The position numbers and the translations under genes were made by a program. From the NCBI GenBank assembly GCA_020284085.1, contig JACEVL010000019.1:1944498-2008497 (forward strand): DNA of 64,000 nucleotides, in the 5' to 3' direction. The notes under the pieces are model-generated. The model ran no database searches. It saw only the letters and a program-made list of their open reading frames with translations, and was not told where the DNA came from. Below, in pieces: positions 30,621-44,000 of the stretch. Source of the DNA: Aporrectodea caliginosa. Taxonomy: Eukaryota; Annelida; Clitellata; Crassiclitellata; Lumbricidae. How positions within the stretch are numbered: the first letter of the stretch is position 1; each line of letters opens with the position of its first letter.

Positions 30621-31974
30621 AGTTCCTATGATTTTGAATGGAACGTTTTTAACCAATTACAATTGGCAGTGTCATCAACTGATGCTTTGTGCTACGACAA
30701 TTGCACTACACAAGTCTACAAACTGGACTCTACAACCATGGTTTGGGCTCATAAATTAACCGCCAATTTAAAATGACACATTAATATGAAAATCCACACA
30801 GACGAGGTTCAGAGAATACAACTTGTTAATTACTGTATGCATAAACTCCTTGCTAAACTTTTTGCAACTTTGGTTTGCTGGATTTTAAAGATAAGCCGCA
30901 GAAACAATAAGTCAAAAAATGACTGGACAACCTTTGCCTGAAGGTTGTCCAGTAATTGGCCAATTTCACACGAAAAACTGGGAATCAAATTCCACAAGTA
31001 GAGGTGAAAAGTTGACACCTCAAAATCTGTCTCTCTAACTGATTCAGGATGACAGTGGCATCAGTTATATGCATGATTAAACTACATAAGTCAAATATTC
31101 ATTTAAAACACAAATGTAAATTCGATTCTAATTAAAAACAGTGTACAAACTTGATGAATAAACAATTCTGAATTATTCTGAAGCTGACTAAAAATTAAGC
31201 AAATACAAAACTCGTAGAGGTCATTATTTCAACAAGCAGGATTTCAAACTTTAAATTTCACACACAAACACACATGCAGGCACACACACAAACATTGGAT
31301 TCTCCTTCCTTCAAATGCTCTTTTGGAACCACCTAAGTACCACTTTTAAATGAGGTTAAAATGAAGTTGCATTAAAAAGAGGGCATTTCCTAAGGCTTAA
31401 TTAAAATGTTTTATCCACATAAACGACTTTAATAATTATATCAGAACTGCTTATAGTACATGATGTGATACAGATGGTATCAAGAAAAAGTGACTGGCTT
31501 TCTGCTCTCCTTTTTCCTGAAAAATACCTGACATATCACAACTAAACAACAAAAGTGAAGAGTTGATCAAACAAAACAGGAAGTGCATGACTGTTGATTC
31601 AGCACTTGATATTTAGCAAGTGATAGTCAACTTTAGCTGGTCAACTGGAGATACCAACAGTTGTCAGCAGTGGTTTTTCAACTAGAGTAGCTAGTAGAAG
31701 ATTGCCAATGTGCTTTACTCGACTTGGAGTAACTATCACTCCCATATACAGCACACACTTCCAACTTTATCAGCAGTAAACTTCAGATAAAACGTCATGT
31801 ATTGACAAACGTTGTCAATTAACAGTTTCTTCTATGCATTGAACAATGAAGACTTCATGGACAATATCGCTGACATCTGGAATTGTGTCGGCTCAGTGCA
31901 GATGAAATTTTCTCCTCTTACGCCCCATACGTAAAGGTTTTTGTCTCTCTCTTCCATCTCTGCTCAGCTTTCAC

Positions 31975-32015
31975 TCAGTCTGCCACTTCATAAATTTGTT
32001 CAGTTGTCTTTTGGA
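31975..32015 (-). CDS. RIPOR: RIPOR terminal coding exon
   Basis: A 41-base coding segment encodes VQKTTEQIYEVAD then TGA. The acceptor is TTCTGTTACAG and the phase (1) matches the preceding duplicated exon. Called on splice site, phase and position, since it is too short for similarity. Confidence 0.6.
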
Positions 32016-35000
32016 CTGTAACAGAATTACCAACAGCATCAGTTATCAATACATCAGTAAATAAACTGATGTAGCAGGATGTTTATGTACGTAAGTAAGT
32101 ATAGTTTTTATAAAACGAACTGCCTATCCGTCCTTTGGTGTACAGGCATTAGATATAATATAACATTATAAACAAACAACCAGACTAAAGTTTGGCAGCC
32201 ATGCAGCAGCAGCAGCCATCCTCTATGTAGAGCCACTGCATAAGGCTCAATAGCAAAGCTCCCTGAATCAACTGAATCAGGATCAGAAAATCATGAAACA
32301 GATTGAGAATGCAAGAAAAAGGTGAGGAAATAAGATATACGTGAAACATCATAATTATAAAACACTTTTGACAAGAAACAACTGTCAATAGCAATACCCT
32401 GTAGACAACTCCATTTGAATGCAACCTATCCAGATAATCTGGTCACATAAAGAGGTGCTTTATAAATCTTTAGTACAATACAATAAAAGCCTCATAAGAA
32501 ATGCATTAGCTGTTTGTAAGGCAAGGTAAGAACATGAAAACAAAACTCTCAGTAACTACACCTCTTCAAAGTACTTGACCACTTCCAAATTTCCAGGTAA
32601 AAACTGAATACCAGTTAAAGATGAATGGTTATAAGTATGTCTAACCTTCCTCTGCTACATCTTGGATATAATTCCGGATGCTGGACTTTGGAACTCGGTT
32701 GAAGAAGTTCATAAACTGATGAAGCGTCACAATGTCGAATTCGAAGAGTGCAGCATCACCAGATGCCTCCGAGTCCAAGACATGCGAAACGATGATGTCA
32801 AACACTAAAGTACAATTTTAAGCAACAGAAATTAAAACTACAATCCTCCAACTTATAACATAAAATTATATAATCACTAAATTGGTAAATCACCAGCTGG
32901 TAAATATAATTTGCTGCCAGCACAAGAATTTTTAATGAAGGTCAGTCCCTTTAAGCCAGGCATTGTTAATGCTGATTTCAGTGACTTGACCCTTGTATTA
33001 GACTTCAAAAGTTGAGAAAATTGTTCGTGACTTTGGTCCAATGTGTATTACGCTTTGAACTGTCTCGTACTGCGATTACCTGGTGTCTCGTCTTCAGTAA
33101 CTTCTCGGTCTCGGTATGATAATAATTATATTAAATTTTCTATGTCTCGGTCTGGTCCCATAAAAAACGATAATCGGTTTAAAATCAGACTTTCTAAAAC
33201 CGATAATCGGTTTGTGTAAAAAAAACGATATTAACAACCCTATTTGTAAGGCAAGGTAAGAACATGAAAACAAAACTCTTGGTAACTACATCTCTTCAAA
33301 ATACTTGACCACTTCCAAATTTCCAGGTAAAAACTGAATACCAGTTAAAGATGAATGGTTATAAGTATGTCTAACCTTCCTCTGCTACATCTTGGATATA
33401 ATTCCGGATGCTGGACTTTGGAACTCGGTTGAAGAAGTTCATAAACTGATGAAGGGTCACAATGTCGAATTCGAAGAGTGCGGCATCACCAGATGCCTCC
33501 GAGTCCAAGACATGCGAAACGATGATGTCAAACACTAAAGTACAATTTTAAGCAACAGAAATTAAAACTACAATCCTCCTAACTTATAACATAAAATTAT
33601 GTAATCACTAAATTGGTAAATCACCAGCTGGTAAAAATAATTTGCTGCCAGCACAAGAATTGTTAATGAAGGTCAGTCCCATTGTTTGAAAGCCAAGCAT
33701 TGTTAATGAAGGTCAGTCCCTTTAAGCCAACCCTACAAGGCAGCCCCCTTGAGATTCATTTTCTTAGCCTCAGCATGAGGCCATTTCTCACCATCACTGC
33801 CTAATCCTTCAAAGAACAAGCAAGTTGAAACGGGTCACTCTTAACACTTTAACGACGAGAGTGTACTAAAAACGACTTGGAAACCAATGAAACTCATCGT
33901 TAAAGTGTTATAGTTTACACCTAAATGAATTAGAGAACTGACAGAATGCACAGAACCGGGCAGTGAATTCCAAATCTTAGGACCAGATCCCAAGAATGCC
34001 CAACATCCTAAATTCCTAATACTGTCCTCCTGAGGAAAGCACTAAGAGTGAAATTGTCTGTGAACCAAGAGCAATATTTGTTAGAATAAAGAAAGGGGTT
34101 AGAAAGGAGCTTTCCCAAAGCTAGACAGTAGACAGCAAACTGTAGACAGCAAACTAAGATGTCAAGAATCAAACCAAATCAGAGAGATCAAAGGCAAAGG
34201 CATTAATAATATGATACTACTGTGAAAACCTGAGTGATGGATTATATTTAACCAACAAACCTTTCTTTGGTGACATTAAGTATTTTTCCGTAATAAGGTT
34301 TTCTGAGTGGTGCAGTTGTCTCACAAAGTTGTCCGTTGTTGTCACCAAAAGATGAGACTCAATGCAACGCAACCAGAACTGCTTCAACTCATCGCTTGAG
34401 GTCAGGTCATTCAGAACTAAAACAATAATAAAAAATTATTGTCTTAAAGTCAGTCGAGACATTAGCCTTGTTTGCATTAGAATAGCTGCTGTTAGCCTGA
34501 TGAAACTCTGATCCTTCTTTGATGATATTACCCTGATGAAAAGCTATTCTTACCCTGATGAAAAGCTGTTCTTACCCTGATGAAAAGCTGTTCTTACCCT
34601 GATGAAAAGCTGTTCTTACCCTGATGAAAAGCTGTTCTTACCCTGATGAAAAGCTGTTCTTACCCTGATGAAAGCTGTTCTTACCCTGATGAAAAGCTGT
34701 TCTTACCCTGATGAAAAGCTGTTCTTACCCTGGTGAATGTCCGGTTCTTGGTCCGTGTTTCTCGCAATGCTGCTCAGACTGGACAAAATAACAGTCTGGC
34801 GTTTCAGCTTTTCAATGGAAACATTTTCTTCATCACTCTGTGATGCCTTGCCAATATTCTACAATTTAAAACAGTGCACGGGATAATGGTTGAATGGTAA
34901 TACACAGGCATGAAGAACAGAAAGACACGGGTTCAATACCAGTTAGCCCCATAAAGTTGACTCAGCCTTCCACTCCCTAGAGGTGATGGTAAAATGAGCA

Positions 35001-38000
35001 GCAGTAGGACGGATCGGTGCCTAACAGGCTGCCATACAGTTATAAAATTGACTCTTCTTTAACTCGTTATCATGTGTTCCTACTATATCATGTAATCATA
35101 CTGCGGTTTGTCAGTTTGAATTGAATAAACGAATATTAGTACAGACTCATACCCAATTGTAAATAAAAAATAAATTTCCTAGAACACTAAAAGCTATATA
35201 ATGTGTTACACTGTAATTTTGAACACATGGCTTTCAACAAAACATTTTCTTAAGTAACAATTACTTAACATTTGTAGCTTTATAGAAATGTGATTTTCCC
35301 CTTTGTTCAAACACTATCAGAATGTTCTTTGCATTCTACTTACATTCAGCAGTGAACCACAATACTGTAGGTGCCAGTTCAATGCCACATCGACCTGCCA
35401 ACTGCCAGTAGATGGCATCTCAGTCTGAGTAGACGGCTCCAATCCCGACTCAAACTCGTCAAGATGATTAGCAATTGACTCAACTCCCGAGTCAGTTGTC
35501 TTGGCAGTCGACTCAGGACTCTGAGTACAGCGCTCACTAATTAGCTCATAGTGACTTTTTCCAAATAGATTTTGTCTAGAAATAACAAAGAAGAAGTACA
35601 TGATAAGATTTACTACTTAACAGGATTAATTCTAAATATGACAGTATAAATGCTGACTTTCCATTGTACGCTTTCTGGAACTCTATCCATCATCCTAAAG
35701 TAAGGTCAACAGAAGGCTATTGAAGGTTTAACTTATAACTGGACATAATTACAAGACTCTTATGAAGCCATTATTATAATTTAAAAAATACATCTTTTCA
35801 ATCAATGGTCAGCTGGAAGACTTTAAAAGCTATTCCATGCCTAAAAATGAATCATAATTCATTAGATAGGTACAGATAAATTTCAGGTCAACAAAGAAAC
35901 CGTAACCAGGTTCCGATAAGGAAATTGAAAAAAGGAGTTTCGAGTCTGAACCAGACAGAACTTAAGAACTGTAAGGGCAAACAGGAGATGGATGGTGAGC
36001 ACCCGGAGTACTCATCGTTTGTCAAGTTTACTAGACGGCACTAGCATGATATATTATGATATCCTTCTGTTGCCCGTGGTCCAACCCATTTAACACCTTC
36101 TAACGGCTCCAATGATCTCAAGAAGAATCTTAAACAAACCTTTGATTGTCTGTCTCAACGACGAATTCATCCGACTCGAGGAAACTGAATGCCTCCAGAG
36201 CGCTCTCCACTGATATACTGACATCCGACAACGACCTTTCATGACCAGAACTCCCAGACTTTCTCTACAAGATAAAATTTTAACCAGTTTAAAAACACTG
36301 TTCTTCTCACCGGATCTTAACCGGATCTTAATCTGATTCTATCATAACTTGATTCTATGTCATTCCTGTTTCATCCAATCTGAATCTCATATCAAGATTT
36401 GATTTAACCTCAATATTTTATCATGATTTACAATCTATTCTGAATTCATATCAGGATTCCATCTAACATGACTCCATTAACATGAAATCACAAGTTATTC
36501 TGTGTTTGACTTTAGCAGATGATTAAATTTTGATTTATTAAATCAGACTTCATCTGATTTTGACTAATAAAACATAAGTCATATTTATTTATTTGTATCA
36601 TTATTTATTTGTATCCTATTTTGTGATTAATCATAAAGAAAACTCAGATAACTTTCCGGTGCAAGTCAGGTCATATAAAATAAAAAAGACAGCAAAACAC
36701 AAGTCAGAATAAGACAGACAGGCATACAGGCTAGACAATAATCAGAATTCAGTTACAACATAAGATAGTGAAAACAAGAGATCGTAAGACAGAGACTGAG
36801 ACAAACTAAGACAGAGATAGGGAGTCACAGACAAGGAGAGAAACAGTCAGGCAGACAGAAAAGAAAGACAGACAGATAAAGACACAGAGGGATAAACAGA
36901 TATAACTGCACCTGTAGTAATTGTTGAATTGAATTAACTTCTTTTTCTAGTTCGTTCAATTCTTCACATTTCCCGTGCGGCAGTCGCTCGATTTTTGACT
37001 TGAGATTCTGCAGCGACTCGTAGACAGACGTTCCAAAACTCCCACACATTGCTCTCTGCAGGTTTTGCCATTTCACCTTCACATCATCAGGTGCCAAATA
37101 CTCCTTTTCCTCATCATTTGCTCTTGCTCCAAACTCGGCAATTCTGTCCAGCGCGCCTGACGAATATCGCTTTACAGAGGGAATGGAATTACTGCGCGGT
37201 TCCGAAGTCTTGTGGTTTGTCTGCTGGCCCACCACATTTTCGTGGCCTCTATCTGCAGGCGGATTTGGCAGACGACGACCGGCCGAGGCACCGTTTCCTG
37301 TGAGACCTCTGCCAGCTGAAAGGGCGTTGAACGAAGATGGAAAGGTGGGAACGCTGTAACGGTTGTTTCGCACTTCATCCGAATGAGATGTTCCAGAACC
37401 AGTCACCTGATAACAATATATACATGATCAGAAGCATTCTTCATTTATCTCGAGCGACTCTTTTTAGGTCTTTTACATAATCGCATGCTGAAATGTCTCA
37501 GTGAGGTTCTTGAAATGTTCTATGTAAATGCTTGGACATATACATATATTTTATACATTCACCATTATCATGGGATGTGGTGGTGTAGCGGTATGTTCTG
37601 TGCCTTGAAACAGGAGGGTCGCAGGTTCGAATCTACCTCAAGCCACTGCATAGCTGCGTAAGTTGCTCACCCTGTGAGGAAGGCAGTGGGAAACCACCTC
37701 ACTCATCTCATCCCCGGATGGCATACAAGCCAATGGGCCTGCCTTTGGGTAGAGAACTCATCTTCATTAATTATCATCTATGTAAGAGTATAAGGTATGG
37801 CAAGGTAAGATAACATAAAATAATATAATAATTCATTACATTGCCCTTAAAAGAATATGACTGTAAGGTCAGATAAGGTACTCAATCATCACTGTAAGCA
37901 AGAGATTTCTTTAGCACTGAAAAAAGCCAAGCTGTAGGAACCAGCATATTTACAGGCTACCCAAAAATTTTAATTGCTTAGCTCATGAGCTCAGGTTCAG

Positions 38001-41000
38001 TTCGAAATCAAAGCATCACACAGCGAGACAGTCAAGTAGCCATTGTGGACAGTGTTTTGAACCAGAGCCATAAGACAGATATGCAGAAGAGGAGTTATAG
38101 CATTTGTTAAGAGGAATGATTTCAGTTTTGAATGAGAAATCTGACATACGTAAAAACGGGCAATTAACGATGCACCACTTTATCTGATTTGAAAACTAAA
38201 TCTACAGAAAAGAATTTCAAAGTAGCATACCCTACTCCAGTATTCAAGCTGACCATCCCCTTCGATCATGGACCGGACGGGGGCTTGCCGTCGCCCAGGT
38301 GACGAACGAACCCGAACGGAAATGTCTGACATCTCTGAAGCCTCATCGACTCCCTCTAGTGGGCTGTTCATTAAACATCAATCACAGTATACACTCTCAA
38401 AATCGTTGTATTGTATTGCATACTGTTGAATGCATTGTAAACCAATGCATCACGCAATGTAACGCTGCAATAAATGCCCGATTGAAAACAATAATTATTG
38501 CAATGCACTGGACATCTAAATAGAAAATTTCATACAGGTCTCATAAACATGTATTGTGTAGATACGCCTGTAACACTGCATTTTTACATTGATTGTGTTG
38601 TAATGTAAGCTGTCACTTACTTCCATTTGATGAGGATTCCCAGTTTGAGAGAACTGCTCGGATTTAGATTAATGACCAGATCATGTGGTTTGGCAGAGAA
38701 TAAGTTCAACGTTTCACAGTTGGTTTCACCGAGTCCAACATGTTTCCCCAATAATTTTACTTCAGTTGCCTAGAATGCAATAAATACAATACCATACAAT
38801 GTACACAATAAAGGGACATCAACAAAGAGCCTACTCAAGGATATGTCACATTATCCAGCACAACATTTTCACTTTGTTTGCCTAGCACAGATCTGATGCA
38901 ATAAAATGTTATCGTGTCTCACAAAATATATTAAATATCAAAACTCAATAACGAAAATAAGATAAAAATAACATGTAAAAACACCATAAAAATAAAATAA
39001 AGACACTTGTTAAACTTTGACAAATTAAAAAATTGATACTGAAGATATGATGAAAACAAAACTGGAATAAGTATGATAATAATCAACTCTGCTGCTATAG
39101 ACATAACAAAGTCAAAAACATCCAACAAACTTTCTGTAAGATTTACGATGACAGAAAAGTGATTAAAAAATATGTTAAAAACATACTTTGACGTTCAGCG
39201 TTTCACCGACCACGGCCTTCAACTTTCGTGCGGTAGGGTCCCATGACTGATTCGTGACCCCAATTTTTCCTCGTGACTTCCATTTCTGATGACCATAGCG
39301 CAGGACAATGTCAAATACATCTCCAGGCATGAGTCGAGCAAAACCAAACAGACCTAGTGAGAAAAATATGCAAGAGTCAACTCTGGATGAAACTCTATTG
39401 GTTAGACTCTGCTCATGCAAAAACCTACTAGTGCGGAATTTTCACGTTATCTGAGCAGGTGAACTAGTGGTTTTTAATGAACAAGTAAGTGCAGTGCTGC
39501 TGACAGGTATTTACCAGTACTAAATGTCTAGAGATACATATACATATATACTCACATATAGATACATACATACACAAACACATACACACATACAAGGTAA
39601 GAACTCACCAAGATGTTCACTGCCAGGTCTTTGGTTTACAGCAGTTCAAACAAATCACTCGTCCTGCATTGCAAATCAACCCCACAACAGACCCCAAACA
39701 TTGTACTCATTTTACCACATTTAAGGAGGATATTTCTAAACCCCGACATGTGAGTGCATAGATCAGCATGCTAGGCACTAACCTATCACTAAATTATTAT
39801 TAACAAAGGTTAAAAGTAAAAATGGATGAAATCATAAAGGAGGTACCATTAATAACCAACTACTTAACTGTATGGAAAGATAACAACCAAAAGTACCTCG
39901 CAATGTGCAGTCGAAAGTACCTAGCAAGCTCTCCAAAGAGACTTCAATGGCACAGAGCATCTACAAACAAAACATACACTTTCCAAACTAGCTATGGATT
40001 TTTCAAATTTATGTGCAGCAGCATGATGATTGTAACTATAATATCTTTAGCAACTGGACAGACAGGTAGAGAGTAGAAGTCAAACATTGTGCTCATTTTA
40101 CCACATGCAAGGCAGATATTTCTAAACCCTAAGCTACTCTGCCCTTTGACCCTCTGGCAACTGGACTTGGACCTCCTTCTCACTACCCTTTGGACTCGAC
40201 GCAGAGATCATGAATAAACTTGGCTTTCGAGTGGCGCTTTAGAATTTGGAACTTTACGATTATGATTACAAGTCTCAATACTCACTAACACAGCACTGGG
40301 ACAACCCCAAATTGTATGGTAGTCTAACATTAAAAAAAACATGCATGATCACATCCAGTTACCAAGGCCCAGACAAAATCCAAGCAGACCAGATTTTGTC
40401 AAAGTTAATTATTTATTTATATATTTCATTTTGTTTTCTGTTATTGCATCATGCCATGACAAACCGACCACATACCCAACATCACCATCTCCAATTTTGC
40501 TGAAAATTTGTAAGTTACTCATTTCACTTGCAAAAAATCAAATTTTAGATTTTGGGTCAACCCATGTCCGGGATATGGGTCAATGAACTTTGACCAAAAC
40601 AAGTCAACCCATTCAGGTCAAACTACTTTATCTAAGGTGTTCCATAGCACCTAGAGAGATAATATCTATACCACACTGAAGGTAACTGAAATCTCTATCA
40701 GGATATGTAAACTAGAATGTTTATTATTTATTTTAAAAAAAATGACAAGCAATATTAGCCTATTAATCTTGACCTAGGTCAGTTTATAAAACCAAATTTC
40801 AGTATTTTTTCTTCTTTGTAATTAACATATGATGATATATTCGTTTATTTATCAAGCAGGAAGACACACCGCTTCACAACTTACATACACAAAGGCTACA
40901 GCACTGTAGTGTTGTAAGCAATCGCTGAAAATCTCAGAGTGGGTCATTCTCTCTTGGCTTATCATTAGTGATGTGATCAATTCAGCTTGCAATTTGTAAA

Positions 41001-44000
41001 AGGCAAATGTAAGATCAGTGTACAACCCACAGCCATTATGTACATGCCTGAACGCATTCCTTAAGGCCACAGTCAATGTTTTGTTGTGAAGATCTTCTAC
41101 CAGACAGTGACGTGTAAGCTTTAGCCATTGTCTTTACACCTATCCACAACAGAAAACTTGTTGAAAACAACATTAAGAAGCATACACCAATCAATAACAG
41201 AAATCTTGTGAAAAAAGAACTGGTAATGAAAATGATACAACATACATGTGATGCATGCAGAGAAGATAATATATTCATCAACTGAACCTGAGTGAAGATG
41301 AAAGAGAAAACCAATCTGCTAAAGCCAACTCCTAGATGCAGCTATGGGCAAGTTGTGTTCACATCCTTTAATGATGGACTGGTACACTTTTGAGTGTATC
41401 TTGGAAGCAACTCATAGATAAAACGAACGAAGGAACAAAAACAATGAAAGTATCAACTATCTGCAAGTAACTGCATGTATAAGTGATTTCAATTCCTTTC
41501 CTCCGCATTTTTAGTCATTACTAAGATCCACTGTGAGTGAATTAACTAGTTTTCTCTCTCTATTATGTGATCATTCCAATATTAAAAATAACAAGTATGT
41601 TAATTATTATATTAAACCCTAATTTGGATGTTGGTCTAATTCATTCTGGGAAAGGGGGCCTTGTTTAGTGGGACTTAGGTTCCTTTAAGATCTCCTTTTG
41701 AACCATTATTCCAGTCCATAGCTCTCTTCCAAAATGTATTACTTTCCTTATTACAGTTGGTTTTTGACCTGTAATAGTTTTCGTTGTAATGATCTGTCTA
41801 AAAACTGGATTCATGGATCAATAAATGATGATTGATTGATTGGCTGAATGACAAAATGACTCGCAAGTGCTCACAGAAACTGTTAAAACACGACTGTTTG
41901 AAAATAACAAGAATTTTAAACTGTAACTATAAACTCCTAATTTCTCCTATGCCTAAAGGAAACTCACGGTATCTGATTACAAGCACAAGGCTTGTAATGT
42001 GGATAGTACGTGTTCAACCCTCAAACAAGATGGTTACTATGCAAGGACCTTGTGCAAGTCCTTCATTCAAAATTGTTTCATGCCTCAATTTCAGACTTAC
42101 TGACCTTGCACATAAAATGAATGCAACATAATACAAATAATAAAACTGAAATAGAACCAGCTTATTCAGCTTATTTAAATATTTTCACTTAAAAACTGTT
42201 GATTGCTTGCCTTCCCAAAGCTGCTGATGAAAATTGTAGTTTTCCTCAAGCTGCTCAATCTGCAAAAATAAAGACAATGCACCATCAGAAATTTCCCATT
42301 TGTCTGTTTTTCCTTTTGGTCCTTAAAATCCTCTTCTTCCTTTCTCCTTTCCCTCTTTATCCCCTTCCTCACCCTCTTCTTCCTCTACCAACAGTTCATC
42401 CTCTTCCTCTTTCTGCACAGATTTAGCAACTATAAGCCTTCCTTTCATCTCATCTCATTTAACAAAACATTTGAGACTAATTGATCTAGAGTAGCCTAAT
42501 ATTATCATATTTATAATAATTAATAATGATGATGATGCCCTTTGGATGTAGTGTAGAATAGTATGTATTGTAACCTTGCATGCCATTGTGCCTCCTTTTC
42601 GTCCTTATAATCCTCTTGAATAAATACAACTTAAAATCTAACGTGTCACCTAAACATATACAGACTGACCAAAAGCAGTACATGTACATAGCATTTATCA
42701 TGCCAAACCAATGCAAACAAGTCGTTCTTACACAGTCCAGATTAACTTGTTTCTTGAAGGACAATTCAAAGCCTCTTAAACACTCACATATATATAAGTA
42801 TGTATGCATGTACATTGTACATATGTATGTATCAGGACACATAATATAACACATTTTTAAGTAGAGCACTCAAGTGGCATTTCCAACACGGAAACATTGC
42901 CCCTCAGTCTGACCTCTCAGGCCAGAAGTTCACCATCTCAGGCACCAACGTTCCAGTAAATCTTTGGCTTAAAGAAACCGACCAAAAACCACAAAAGGCA
43001 GACAGTTTGCAGATAGCAGATTCAGAGAATACCCCACCATTCATCCAACTAACAGGGGTTTCTTATCCACCCAACAAATCACCCATCCAAACCCACCCCA
43101 CCAACAAACCAACCAACCACCTAACCAGATCAAGAGGTACATGAGGCAGAGAGCAGACAGATACTACACCCTACCCCTTAAAAGAACAAAAAAAACCTGC
43201 ATAACAGTCATGACTCTTAGGCAGCAGACGCCAGTGGGGCCAGAACAATATTCTTCTAATTATCACTTCATACAACCCAGTAACTAATGATGAGGCATCG
43301 GCTGATGTTGATTGTGCACAAAGAATTATTGTTCAAGGTCATTAGGTGAAAACTGTCAAAAGGGAGAAAGACAGAGGGGGCTCAGAGGACAACATGCACC
43401 AGATACAACATACAGACAGCAGACACTAAGCTATACTTTGGCCTCCCACAGGCATCCACTGTCTGGTATTAAATAACTGTCAATGTGAGAAACCTATAGC
43501 ATTACAGCATGTTTCTATATATGTACGCATTTCTATAATGCATGCATATATGTATGCAAGCACGCATATATGTGTATGCGTACGTTGGTATGTATGTATG
43601 CATGCATGTATCAGTAATTTATTTGTATGCATGGATGTATGGATATATGGATGTATGTATGGGTGGATGGATAAATGCATCTATGGATAAATGTATTTAC
43701 ATGTATATTCAGGTATGTATATCAGTGGTTATTTATGCAATGTCTATTAATTGTGTATATTTTAATTAATTACACAGAGCTGTTTACCATCAGGCTACAC
43801 TGAATGTGCTTAAACACCAGACAGTTCCTGTCTATGATGTATTTTTTCATAAGTCACTTTTAAGACAGTATGTGCATTCTGGCCACATTAATGTCGAATA
43901 CTATGAGACATGAAAGTTCAGATCGCTCAAACACTTAACAGATGTTACTTTTTAACATCCTAGATTCTGAAATGGTGTAAAACAAAAATCAAACAACAAT

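Noticed and set aside
37570..37650. tRNA gene
   Set aside because: A and B boxes are good, but no cloverleaf with acceptor pairing was seen, and a SINE body follows.
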